From contig NZ_JQLH01000001.1 of the NCBI RefSeq assembly GCF_000744105.1, positions 1,550,001 through 1,614,000 on the forward strand: a DNA stretch of 64,000 nt. Reading direction: 5' to 3'. This DNA is from Maribacter forsetii DSM 18668 (GTDB taxonomy: Bacteria; Bacteroidota; Bacteroidia; Flavobacteriales; Flavobacteriaceae). How positions within the stretch are numbered: the first letter of the stretch is position 1; the number at the start of each line of letters is the position of its first letter. Shown here one piece after another: positions 55,001 to 60,474 of the stretch. The translations under genes and the position numbers were made by a program. The notes beneath the pieces are model-generated. The model had not been told where the DNA came from, made no database searches, and saw only the letters and a list, made by a program, of their open reading frames with translations.

Positions 55001-56920
55001 GGTGGTACTTGGAGTTTAGACGTCCCAGCTGCAGATGCACAGGCATTAGACGCAAACGAAACCATTACTGCAGATGTAAGTAATGTAGCCGGTAATCCTG
55101 CTATTCAGGTGACAAGAGATATCGAACATGATGTAACTCCGCCAACAATAACTATAGATGTTGTATCTAACGATGATGTTATCAGTGGAATTGAAGATGA
55201 TAACGATGTTACTATTAGTGGTACTACAGATGCCGAAGATGGTCAAACTGTAACGGTAACCTTGAACGGTCAAACTTATACAACAACAGTTACTGGTGGC
55301 ATTTGGAGTTTAGATGTACCTGCAGTAGATGCACAGGTGTTGGATGTAAATGAAACCATCACTGCAGATGTGAGTGATTTGGCAGGAAACCCTGCTACGC
55401 AAGATACTCGGGATATAGTGCATGATGATATTATTGACATTGAGATAAATACCCCTATTGAAATAGATAATATTGTTAATGAAGCGGAAGATAACGACGT
55501 GATAATCTCAGGTGTAACCACTGGGGTTGAAGACAACCAAACTGTAACCGTTACTTTAGATGATGGCGTAAATTCTGTTACTACGACAGCAACGGTAACC
55601 GCTGGAGCTTGGACGGCTAATGAAGTGGATATTTCCGGATTAAACAATGGTCCGATATCGGTCAATGCTGAGGTTTCTGATCTTGCAGGCAATACTGCGG
55701 ATGACATAGAATCAATAGTGCTCAATACTACGGCTCCTAGTGCCGATAGTTTTAGTACTTCGGATATCTCTCCGGTAGTAACTGGGCAAGGTGACGCTAA
55801 TGAAAGTCTTTTGATTGAGTTGGATACTAATGGAGATAATACTGTTGATGTAACCTATACTGTGATAGCTGATGCAAATGGTGATTGGAGTATAGATACC
55901 GGTTCCGTTATTCCTGATAGTGGTAGTCTTCCTGTTCTTTCTGATGAAGATCTTATCCAAGTTATTGTTACCGATGAAGCAGGTAATACAGGAACTGGTA
56001 CGGTGACCATTTCTGAGGATACGGATAATGACGGACTCTCAAATAACGAAGAAGCTGCTTTAGGAACAGATCCTAATGATCCTGATACAGATAGAGACGG
56101 TATCAACGATGGTCAAGAAGTAAATATTGATACAACAGACCCTTTAGATGATTGTGATCATGTTAATGGTACTGCGTTAGGTGCGAGTGATTGTGATGAT
56201 GATGATTTGACTACCGATGAGGAAGCGGCATTAGGTACCGATCCAAATAATCCTGACACGGATAATGACGGACTTACCGATAGTGAAGAACTAGATTTGG
56301 GTACGAACCCATTAAACCCTGATTCCGACGGTGACGGTATAAATGACGGGCAAGAAGTATTGGACAATACTGATCCTTTAGACGATTGTGATTCTATAGG
56401 AGGTACTCCGATAGGCACATCAGATTGTGATGAAGACGGATTAACTACTGCTCAAGAGGAAGCTATAGGTACAGATCCAGATGTTGCAGATACGGATGGT
56501 GACACTATTTTAGACGGACAAGAGATAATAGACGGTACAGATCCATTGAATCCTTGTGATTCATTGAACGGGGTTCCTCCACTTGATGCGGGTTGTAATG
56601 CTGAGGTTGTAGATTCTGGTATCGCGGTATCAAATGAAATAATCACCCCCGATGGTGATGGAGTCAATGATTCCTTTTTGATCGAGAATATAGAGTCTTA
56701 TCCTAATAATACGGTACTGGTCTATAACAGATGGGGTATAATCGTATATGAAATGTCAGGTTATGATAATATAACCAATACATTCAAAGGGTCTTCAGAT
56801 GGTAGAGCTACTATAAGTAAAGATTCAGAACTACCGGTAGGAGTTTATTTCTATGTCATCAAGTATGTGAAGGATGGAAATAGCTTAAGCAAATCAGGTT
56901 ACCTATACATAAACAGATAA
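43037..56920 (+). CDS. Giant T9SS type-B adhesin-like protein (TSP3 + 15 Ig-like repeats, CHU_C)
   Basis: The 4627-residue protein has the signal segment SFQLLFSAITLLLTVTVKAQ at residues 49-68. The start may be the ATG at 43166 (MKSKSSF) instead of 43037. An N-terminal beta domain (69-265) resembles that of the first giant protein. TSP3-rich parts flank 13 exact 66-residue repeats with cysteines (45185-47758). A beta domain without a clear family is at about 1935-2175. Fifteen Ig-like repeats of about 99 residues occupy 50993-55429, then two divergent ones. The C-terminus is TSP3 plus a CHU_C type-B signal (EIITPDGDGVNDSFLIENIE, YNRWG, GYLYINR) close to that of the first giant protein. Probable calcium-stabilised surface adhesin exported by the T9SS. 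Confidence 0.93.
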   Translation: MNTTKFHTPRIFGIVPFKNQYFKSRSVFNVLKTLLIVRSNLSFMKSKSSFQLLFSAITLLLTVTVKAQNFEEVSITGISSGSIVDAYFTASSPTIPSLAIVRVQKISGAGNNGQIAYSNAVDNFYYLNPSDSGTNAPSRIRISFLQADNVTPIPLNDFRIIINDIDGTPAPADPNVPIENEAVGTDCGNSVRFTATDIPTNIDIDTTPPSLVSAGTESEANGPESNLMFEFNDINFIEFDIYANPGFVKEFDLNQSEYQINTIFYSVCVGDADGDGVFDNVDIDDDNDGILDVVESGGNDPNGDADGDGLPNFQDVLDNSGDGVPTYNANADGSTTNYTDANSDGVPDVFEASQDNDSYPNHLDLDSDDDGIPDNVEAQASGSYIAPSGNDSDGDGLDDNYEGSGNQGLIPVNTDVAFATPDNVPDFLDPDSDNDGIPDAVEAYDTNGDDVPETTLSGNDTDLDGIDDNFDQNANGMEDPNAATNNGQTPNSFPDDDPAGGERDWRDPRDSDGDGTSDNDDTDDDNDGIVDLDEYPGLDPFGDADGDGILNFKDTRQDVGNTGDGTSTDYTDADGNGVPDAFDVDNDGLPNHLDIDSDGDGHLDATDPNPYAPTAQDESVNATLGVATNINILSNDDYLPNNDPNNQGTTTITRTGGTAGGTAILDALTGELAYTPLITENGSTVTVIYQVCNTDPDPDVCEIATVNITVTNDPDTDGDGTPDSSDADDDNDGVLDGDDNAPFDPSSCQDLDGDGCDDCSATANNDFTVGNNFDPANDGTDTDGDGLCDSGDPDDDNDGVLDGDDNAPLNPSSCQDLDNDGCDDCSATASTDFSAGNNFDPANDGTDTDGDGLCDAGDTDDDNDGVLDGNDNAPLDPSSCQDLDSDGCDDCSATASNDFTGGNNFDPANDGTDTDGDGLCDSGDADDDNDGVLDGNDNAPLDPSSCQDLDGDGCDDCSATSSTDFSVGNNFDPANDGTDTDGDGICDSSDPDDDNDGVLDGDDNAPLDPSSCQDLDGDGCDDCSATANNDFSVGNNFDASNDGTDTDGDGLCDSGDPDDDNDGVLDGNDNAPLDPSSCQDLDGDGCDDCSATASTDFSAGNNFDPANDGTDTDGDGICDSGDTDDDNDGVLDVNDNAPLDPSSCQDTDGDGCDDCSATASTDFSAGNNFDPANDGTDTDGDGICDASDPDDDNDGVADGSDAAPLDPSVCQDLDGDGCDDCSATANNDFSVGNNFDPSNDGTDTDGDGICDDSDPDDDNDGVLDGDDNAPLDPSSCQDLDGDGCDDCSATASTDFSAGANFDTDTDGTDTDGDGICDSSDPDDDNDGVADGSDAAPLDPSICQDLDSDGCDDCSANASNDFTAGANFDTDNDGTDTDGDGICDSSDLDDDNDGVADGSDAAPLDPSICQDLDGDGCDDCSATASTDFSAGDNYDPANDGTDTDGDGLCDSGDPDDDNDGVPDGSDAAPLDPSVCQDSDGDGCDDCSATANNDFTAGANFDPANDGTDTDGDGLCDSGDPDDDNDGVADGSDTDPLDPSVCQDLDGDGCDDCGATASTDFTAGANFDPDNDGIDTDGDGICNTNDEDDDNDGILDTVEGTTDFDNDGIPNNEDLDSDNDGIPDVVETGNGSLDIDGNGSIDPSESDPGTNGIPDSAEDGGVDGNGVSAVPVNSDNTGGANYLDIDSDNDGIQDLVESQTDAGLVQLSGNDNDNDGIDDVFDVDFNINNSLTNLPVDTDNDTHPDYLDLDSDDDGIIDNIEWQSTSGYLSPSADSDGNGLADNYEVVPAGSGESINQPENSDGQDSPDFRDSDSDNDGVSDYVEAYDIDDDNTADTSISGVDSDNDGLDDNFDLSINAPNGIADANGATNNNQDVDSFPNDQDPFTSEVDFRDANVHLTPIDTDGDGVNNDLDKDNDNDGILDYVESLGFEPTDTKGDDCGIPPGSFTGGSYIAATGSGAGTVGAEYRFSTVVTSSLGVLDAIVAITDINNATLTSIDNGGFGSDDAWQPSFDVGGGVGAVGSMTFNIRLVATGTDFQVNLIRFGGVIYDIDGANTKESVTLAQPGLYAVDSNTLLNVSENAATGTTTFEGPAQTWSGVDFGPRLAVYFNYYETTNLTITFSGQLQSGFASNDYLGSVLFQTCDINGLFTPTNTTSAVNSAGSPAGDTSGPGTAPVYTINEGIDSDHDGIEDHLDIDSDNDGIPDNVEAQTTSGYVARNANTDGNGNDDTDGDGLGDEYEGTGDEGVSPIDTDGDGIPDYLDLDTDGDGLSDTEEAGFTAASNNLDNDHDGLFDDYDDVDTTGFPFDSNDDQDNGASDLPNIAVTTTPEVDYRENAIDDNDLDGIADSADLDDDNDGILDTLESPSGIDPSADDDSDGILNYRDTDLGVDANGDGIVDAFDVDGDGVPNHFDLDADNDGIYDVVESGSGQAFTDGRLDGDVGTDGIPDSVQVSGQENSGAVNYTVLDSETTPDGIADFLELDADGDLCNDVIEAGFTDDNGDGILGDGALVVDADGVVIGTNVVDGYTEPNNVDSATNTDFDFQQPGEIPTIASSADQPQDVLTNGSSPETFTVTASGISLAYQWEVDDQLGGGFVAIDDANGTDIYTGSATETLTLTGATVAEDGFEYRVIITDLTFVCSPLTSDAALLTIDVTAPTIVINVVATDDIINAVEDDSDVTISGTTTGTEDGQTVTVVLNGHTYTTTVTGGVWSLDVPAVDVQALNDTETITADVSDLAGNPAVQATRDIVHDDTAPTITINVVSTDDIISALEDNSDVTISGTTNGAEDGQTVTVVLNGQTYTTTVTGGVWSFDLPASDAQALDPTETITADVSDLAGNPATQATRIITHDVTAPTIAINVVSGDDVINALEDDSDVTINGTTDAEDGQTVTVVLNGETYTTTVTSGTWTLEVPAADAQALDALETITADVSDVAGNPATQATRDIEHDVTVPIITINVVATDDIINAVEDDNDVTINGTTTDVEDGQTVTATLNGQTYTTTVSGGTWSFDLPAADAQALGTTRTITADVSNNAGNPAVQATRDVEHDAIAPTIAINVVSTDDIINALEDDIDVTISGTTTGAEDGQTVTVVLNGQTYTTTVTGGTWSFDLPAADAQALDALETITADVSDVAGNPATQATRDIEHDVTAPTITIDVVSGDDVINAVEDDTDLTISGTTTDAENGQTVTVVLNGQTYTTTVTGGTWSFDLPAADAQALDPNETITADVSDVAGNPATQATRDIEHDVTVPTITINVVTTDDIINAVEDDNDVTISGTTTDAEDGQIVTVILHGQAYTTTVTGGVWSFDLPAAAAQALGVTETITADVSDAAGNPATQATRVITHDVTAPTIAIDVVSTDDIINAIEDDTDVTISGTTTGAEDGQIVTVLLNGQTYTTTVTGGIWSFDLPAADAQSLDVTETITADVSDLAGNPATQATRDIEHDVTAPTITIDVVSGDDVINALEDDSDVTISGTTTGAEDGQTVTVVLDGQTYTTTVTGGVWSFDLPATSAQALGATETITADVSDVAGNPATQATRDIEHDVTAPTITIDVVSGDDIISAIEDDSDVTISGTTTDAEDGQTVTVILNGQTYTTTVTGGTWSFDLPAADAQALNPLESITADVSDAADNPATQATRDIIHDDTAPIITIDVVSTDDIINEFEQNSDVTISGTTDAEDGQTVTVILNGQTYTTTVTAGTWSLDVPAIDVQALDPNETITADVSDLAGNPATQATRDIEHDVTAPVITIDVVALDDIINSIEDDNDVTINGTTDAEDGQTVTVLLNGQTYTTTVTGGTWSFDLPAADTQALDAMETIAADVSDVAGNPAIEATRDIEHDVTAPTIAINVVSTDDIINAVEDDSDVTISGTTDAEDGQTVTVVLNGQTYITTVTGGTWSLDVPATDAQALNANETITANVNDASGNPAVEATRDIEHDVTAPVITINVVALDDIINAVEDDSDVTINGSTDAEDGQTVTVTLNGQTYTTLATGGTWSLDVPAADAQALDANETITADVSNVAGNPAIQVTRDIEHDVTPPTITIDVVSNDDVISGIEDDNDVTISGTTDAEDGQTVTVTLNGQTYTTTVTGGIWSLDVPAVDAQVLDVNETITADVSDLAGNPATQDTRDIVHDDIIDIEINTPIEIDNIVNEAEDNDVIISGVTTGVEDNQTVTVTLDDGVNSVTTTATVTAGAWTANEVDISGLNNGPISVNAEVSDLAGNTADDIESIVLNTTAPSADSFSTSDISPVVTGQGDANESLLIELDTNGDNTVDVTYTVIADANGDWSIDTGSVIPDSGSLPVLSDEDLIQVIVTDEAGNTGTGTVTISEDTDNDGLSNNEEAALGTDPNDPDTDRDGINDGQEVNIDTTDPLDDCDHVNGTALGASDCDDDDLTTDEEAALGTDPNNPDTDNDGLTDSEELDLGTNPLNPDSDGDGINDGQEVLDNTDPLDDCDSIGGTPIGTSDCDEDGLTTAQEEAIGTDPDVADTDGDTILDGQEIIDGTDPLNPCDSLNGVPPLDAGCNAEVVDSGIAVSNEIITPDGDGVNDSFLIENIESYPNNTVLVYNRWGIIVYEMSGYDNITNTFKGSSDGRATISKDSELPVGVYFYVIKYVKDGNSLSKSGYLYINR
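45185..47758 (+). repeat. 13 tandem 198-bp (66-residue) Cys-containing TSP3 units
   Basis: Thirteen units of exactly 198 bp. Each starts DGDG(L/I/T).D and carries DDDNDGV, then A..DPS.CQD.D.DGCDDC and then NDGTDT or a close form. Two of the cysteines lie in CDDC-like motifs and one in SSCQD or SVCQD. The array is 2574 bp with no change of length between units. Confidence 0.95.
50993..55429 (+). repeat. 15 tandem Ig-like repeats of about 296 bp
   Basis: Fifteen units of 98-99 residues, each starting T(A/V)P.I.I.VV followed by DD(I/V)I. They carry TISGTT or TINGTT, GQTVTVVLNGQTYTTTVTGG, W.FDLPA or W.LDVPA, and ITADVSD.AGNPA, ending in DIEHDV or similar. Two divergent units follow. Units differ mainly in the presence of an extra TT(G/D) before AEDGQ. 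Confidence 0.9.
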
Positions 56921-56943
56921 AAATTTTCTTTAAAAAAGATACG

Positions 56944-57876
56944 ATGAACAAATATTTTCTAACCATTATAATTACCCTTGCGGGACTCTTTATGGGGCAT
57001 GCCCAGCAAGACGCTCAGTACACGCAGTACATGTACAATACGATATCTGTGAACCCTGCGTATGCAGGTTCCCGAGGGGTGCTCAGCATCGCCGCACTGC
57101 ACCGTTCGCAGTGGGTGGGGCTTGACGGCGCACCTACGACGCAGACATTGAACTTCCATACACCGGTATCCGAACATGTAGGATTGGGGCTATCGGTGGT
57201 GAACGATGAGATCGGTAACGGTACCAACCAGGATACCTACATAGACGCCGCGTTCAGCTATACGGTCAACACGTCAGAGGAAGGAAAGCTTTCCTTCGGA
57301 CTGAAGGCCGGTGGCCACCTGTTCAACGTGGATTTTACCAAACTTAGGAACTACGGGGCGGAGAGCAACCTACCGAACATCGATAACAAGTTCTCGCCGA
57401 ACTTCGGTGCGGGGATCTATTACCATACGGATCGGTTCTATGCAGGGCTATCGGTACCGAACTTTTTACAGACCGAGCATTTCGACAGTTCGGATTCTAA
57501 CAGTTCCAGCCTTATCGCACAAGAGCGTATGAACTTCTATTTGATCACGGGGTATGTGTTCGATCTTAAGAACAACGTAAAGTTCAAACCAGCGGCATTG
57601 ATCAAAGCGGTAAAGGGAGCACCGTTACAAGTAGACCTTAGTGCAAACTTTTTGTTCAACGACAAGTTCTCTTTGGGAGCGGCGTACAGATGGGACGCGG
57701 CGCTGAGCGCCCTGTTCGGTTTTCAGTTGAACGACCAGTTCATGATCGGTCTGGCGTACGACAAGGAAACGACCGATCTTGGAGCTACCAGGTTCAACGA
57801 CGGCTCTTTCGAGATCATGCTGAGATATGAATTTCTTAACAAGTACAAACGAGTGATCACCCCAAGATTCTTTTAA
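56944..57876 (+). CDS. PorP/SprF family type IX secretion membrane protein (copy 2)
   Basis: The 310-residue protein is identical to copy 1 at 39573-40505 over its whole length, and by eye identical at the nucleotide level as well. It follows the second giant gene by 23 bp, the same gap as in the first module, so the secretion partner is delivered with each cargo gene. Family features are as for copy 1: signal peptide MNKYFLTIIITLAGLFMGHA, QDAQYTQYMYNT start and outer-membrane strands. Codon use is again G+C richer than in the giant gene. Identity of both copies implies very recent duplication or ongoing gene conversion. Confidence 0.93.
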   Translation: MNKYFLTIIITLAGLFMGHAQQDAQYTQYMYNTISVNPAYAGSRGVLSIAALHRSQWVGLDGAPTTQTLNFHTPVSEHVGLGLSVVNDEIGNGTNQDTYIDAAFSYTVNTSEEGKLSFGLKAGGHLFNVDFTKLRNYGAESNLPNIDNKFSPNFGAGIYYHTDRFYAGLSVPNFLQTEHFDSSDSNSSSLIAQERMNFYLITGYVFDLKNNVKFKPAALIKAVKGAPLQVDLSANFLFNDKFSLGAAYRWDAALSALFGFQLNDQFMIGLAYDKETTDLGATRFNDGSFEIMLRYEFLNKYKRVITPRFF

Positions 57877-57887
57877 TAAAAAACGAC

Positions 57888-59825
57888 ATGAAAAAAACAG
57901 GATATATTTTTTGTGGCTTGGCGGTAATGGCCATAATGGCGAGCGCACAGGACAAGAAAGTAAAGAAAGCGGATACGAAATTCACGAACTACGCCTATGC
58001 CTCTGCGATACGATCGTACGAAGAGCTGGTCAAGGACGGGAATACGGAGGAGGATATCTATAAGAACCTGGGCAACGCGAACTATCTGAACGCGAACTAT
58101 GAAGAGGCATCGATCTGGTACGGCAAGCTGTTCGCACTTGAAGGTGCGGACATCGATCCGGAGTATATGTACAGATATGCACAGACATTGAAGTCATTGG
58201 AGAAATACGGAGAGTCCGACACATGGATGAACAAGTTCAAGAACGCCAGATCTAACGATCAACGCGGCGTACTATATGGCGATAACCAAGATTATCTGGA
58301 ACAGATCGCGGAACGTTCGGGGAGGTACGAACTCAAGAACATAGGTCTGAACTCGAAGGTATCTGACTTTGCGCCCGCTTTTTATGAAGACGGACTGGTG
58401 TTCTCCACGGCAAGGGACAGCGGACTGCTAACGAAGAACATCCATAGATGGAACAATGGATCTTTCTTGAACCTGTACAAAGCTGAACAGGACGATCAGG
58501 GCAATTTCACCAATGTGGACAAGCTCTCCAAGAAACTGAACAAGAAGACCCATGAATCGTCAACGGCATTCACCAAGGACGGACAGACGATGTACTTTAC
58601 ACGTAACAACTCTGACGACGGTAAGTTCGAAAGGGACGAAGAAGGAGTGAGTAGATTAAAAATATATAGGGCAAAATTGATAGAAGGCGAATGGAAAGAT
58701 ATCGAGGAACTGCCCTTTAACGGGGACAGCTATTCGGTGGCACACCCGACGCTGAACAACGACGAAACCAAATTGTACTTCGCTTCCGATATGCCGGGAA
58801 CGAAAGGGGAGTCGGATATCTACGTTGTGGATATCAACACGGACGGTACATTTGGTACACCGAAGAACCTTGGACCAAGAATCAATACGGAGGCCAGGGA
58901 GACCTTTCCGTTCGTGACGGAATCGGATAAACTCTATTTCTCTTCGGACGGGCACCCGGGACTAGGGGGACTTGACGTCTTCGCGACCGACCTGAACAAT
59001 GAAACGGGCGAGATCTACAATGTAGGACGCCCTTTGAACGGAGAGGAAGACGACTTCTCGTACATTATAAACGAAGGGACCAAGAAAGGCTTTTTCGCAT
59101 CGAACAGAAAAGGAGGACAGGGCAATGACGATATCTATGGTTTTATAGAAATGACGCCGTTGGACTTCACCTGTCATACAAATATTACGGGAATCGTAAA
59201 GGACGAAAAGACCAATGCACTGTTAGCGGATGCATCGGTAACGGTATACGACAAGGACAACAAAATGGTATCTAGCTCGAGTACGGATGCCAATGGAGCA
59301 TTCGAAATGGAAGGCAACTGCGGCGAAGGAAGTTATAAGGTAGTGGCGACCAAGACGGATTACGTGGAAGGCAACAAGACCTTCATGACGGTAAAGGCAG
59401 AAGACCTTACGGGTATAGAGATCGTACTGGCACAGGTAGACCCATCCGCGCCTGTAGGCACGGATCTTGCGAAATACCTGAACAAAGAACCGATCTACTT
59501 CGATTTCGACAAGTACTTCATCAGGGAAGATGCCAAGATCAGCATAGGAAAGGTATTGGCATACCTTAACGAACACCCTAACGTAAACGTACAGGTACGC
59601 TCGCATACAGATTCAAGGGCGAACGATAGCTACAACATGCAATTATCGGCTAACAGGGCAAAGGCCACGGCCGAGTATCTAATAGCAGCTGGCATACCGA
59701 GTAACAGAATCTCATATGAAGGCTATGGAGAGACGGAGCTTACCAACGGTTGTAGCAACAATGTACCATGTAGCAAAGAAAACCATCAACTGAACAGAAG
59801 ATCGGAGTTTATAGTAGTGGAATAA
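57888..59825 (+). CDS. PorE-like OmpA protein (copy 2)
   Basis: The 645-residue protein is identical to copy 1 up to about residue 492. It then differs at about eight residues: KADYEEGN to KTDYVEGN, NIEP to NKEP, NEYP to NEHP, LMEAG to LIAAG, SNGV to SNNV. All but the first two lie in or next to the OmpA peptidoglycan-binding domain. Domain order is TPR, propeller, CRD and OmpA, as in PorE. Ten residues of the OmpA signature (SHTDSRANDS) are unchanged. It ends before a copy of the same terminator. Confidence 0.9.
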   Translation: MKKTGYIFCGLAVMAIMASAQDKKVKKADTKFTNYAYASAIRSYEELVKDGNTEEDIYKNLGNANYLNANYEEASIWYGKLFALEGADIDPEYMYRYAQTLKSLEKYGESDTWMNKFKNARSNDQRGVLYGDNQDYLEQIAERSGRYELKNIGLNSKVSDFAPAFYEDGLVFSTARDSGLLTKNIHRWNNGSFLNLYKAEQDDQGNFTNVDKLSKKLNKKTHESSTAFTKDGQTMYFTRNNSDDGKFERDEEGVSRLKIYRAKLIEGEWKDIEELPFNGDSYSVAHPTLNNDETKLYFASDMPGTKGESDIYVVDINTDGTFGTPKNLGPRINTEARETFPFVTESDKLYFSSDGHPGLGGLDVFATDLNNETGEIYNVGRPLNGEEDDFSYIINEGTKKGFFASNRKGGQGNDDIYGFIEMTPLDFTCHTNITGIVKDEKTNALLADASVTVYDKDNKMVSSSSTDANGAFEMEGNCGEGSYKVVATKTDYVEGNKTFMTVKAEDLTGIEIVLAQVDPSAPVGTDLAKYLNKEPIYFDFDKYFIREDAKISIGKVLAYLNEHPNVNVQVRSHTDSRANDSYNMQLSANRAKATAEYLIAAGIPSNRISYEGYGETELTNGCSNNVPCSKENHQLNRRSEFIVVE

Positions 59826-59847
59826 ATAACATAAATCAATTTCTTTT

Positions 59848-59890
59848 AAAGTGGATAGAAGCAATGCTTCTATCCACTTTTTTTGTTTTT
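59848..59890 (+). terminator. Rho-independent terminator of module 2
   Basis: The same 15-bp stem (AAAGTGGATAGAAGC / GCTTCTATCCACTTT) and T-tail as at 42477-42520, part of the 2994-bp repeat. The repeat homology ends at 59890, immediately after the T-tail. Confidence 0.9.
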
Positions 59891-59987
59891 GTTATCGGTC
59901 AAGATGAATGTGATGTATTCATAAAAATAGTTCAGAACAATGTTAACCTATTACGGTTGTACAACATTAATCTAAAACTGAACTATA

Positions 59988-60470
59988 ATGAAAAGACAAC
60001 TACTTCTATTTACATGCTTGTTCTACAGTATATGCTCCATTGCCCAATCTATAGACCGAAGTGTGGTTGCAAGCCAAGGAAATACCTTAGGTAATGCTGA
60101 TATTTCTGTAGGGTTTACCATAGGTGAGCCCTTGGTAGGTTTGGTAGCAGAAGATGGTGCTGTTGACCAAGGATTTTGGACAGGTTATGGTCTTTTGATC
60201 ACACCGTTAAGTCTTGATGAAGATGATATAGAAATACTGGTATACCCTAACCCCGTTATTGAAAGTGTTACGGTTACTTCTCCTGAACATAATATTGACG
60301 GTATGGAGCTCTTTGCCATAAACGGACAAAAAGTATCATCACAATTATTTGACACTGGGACTACTAAAAATGAAATTGACATGACTACACATGCCAATGG
60401 GGTCTACATATTAAGATTATACATAGCAGAAAGAACGGAAATCAAAGAATATAAACTGATTAAAAAATAG
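59988..60470 (+). CDS. Short exported protein with T9SS type-A sorting domain
   Basis: The 160-residue protein has a signal peptide (RQLLLFTCLFYSICSIAQS). A short segment with VVASQGNTLGNADISVGFTI and GEPLVGLV then VDQGFWTGYG follows. The C-terminus is a type-A CTD (ILVYPNPVIESVTVTSPEH, FAINGQKVSS, YILRLYI, EYKLIKK). The VYPNP and C-terminal K.-type end are diagnostic. In many Flavobacteria such a short CTD protein precedes a tail-fibre-like gene. Here the S74 gene starts 4 bp after its stop codon, so they are one operon. It is probably secreted or surface attached. Confidence 0.88.
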   Translation: MKRQLLLFTCLFYSICSIAQSIDRSVVASQGNTLGNADISVGFTIGEPLVGLVAEDGAVDQGFWTGYGLLITPLSLDEDDIEILVYPNPVIESVTVTSPEHNIDGMELFAINGQKVSSQLFDTGTTKNEIDMTTHANGVYILRLYIAERTEIKEYKLIKK

Positions 60471-60474
60471 AACT

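Larger units (their letters stand above)
56897..59890. repeat. 2994-bp direct repeat, copy 2
   Basis: Partner of 39526-42519, offset 17371 bp. The copies flank the second giant gene. It carries the second PorP/SprF gene, the second PorE-like gene and the second terminator. Confidence 0.95.

Noticed and set aside
59864..60094. 76-codon plus-strand ORF
   Set aside because: It begins in the terminator of module 2 and overlaps the start of the type-A CTD protein in another frame. Composition is not protein-like.
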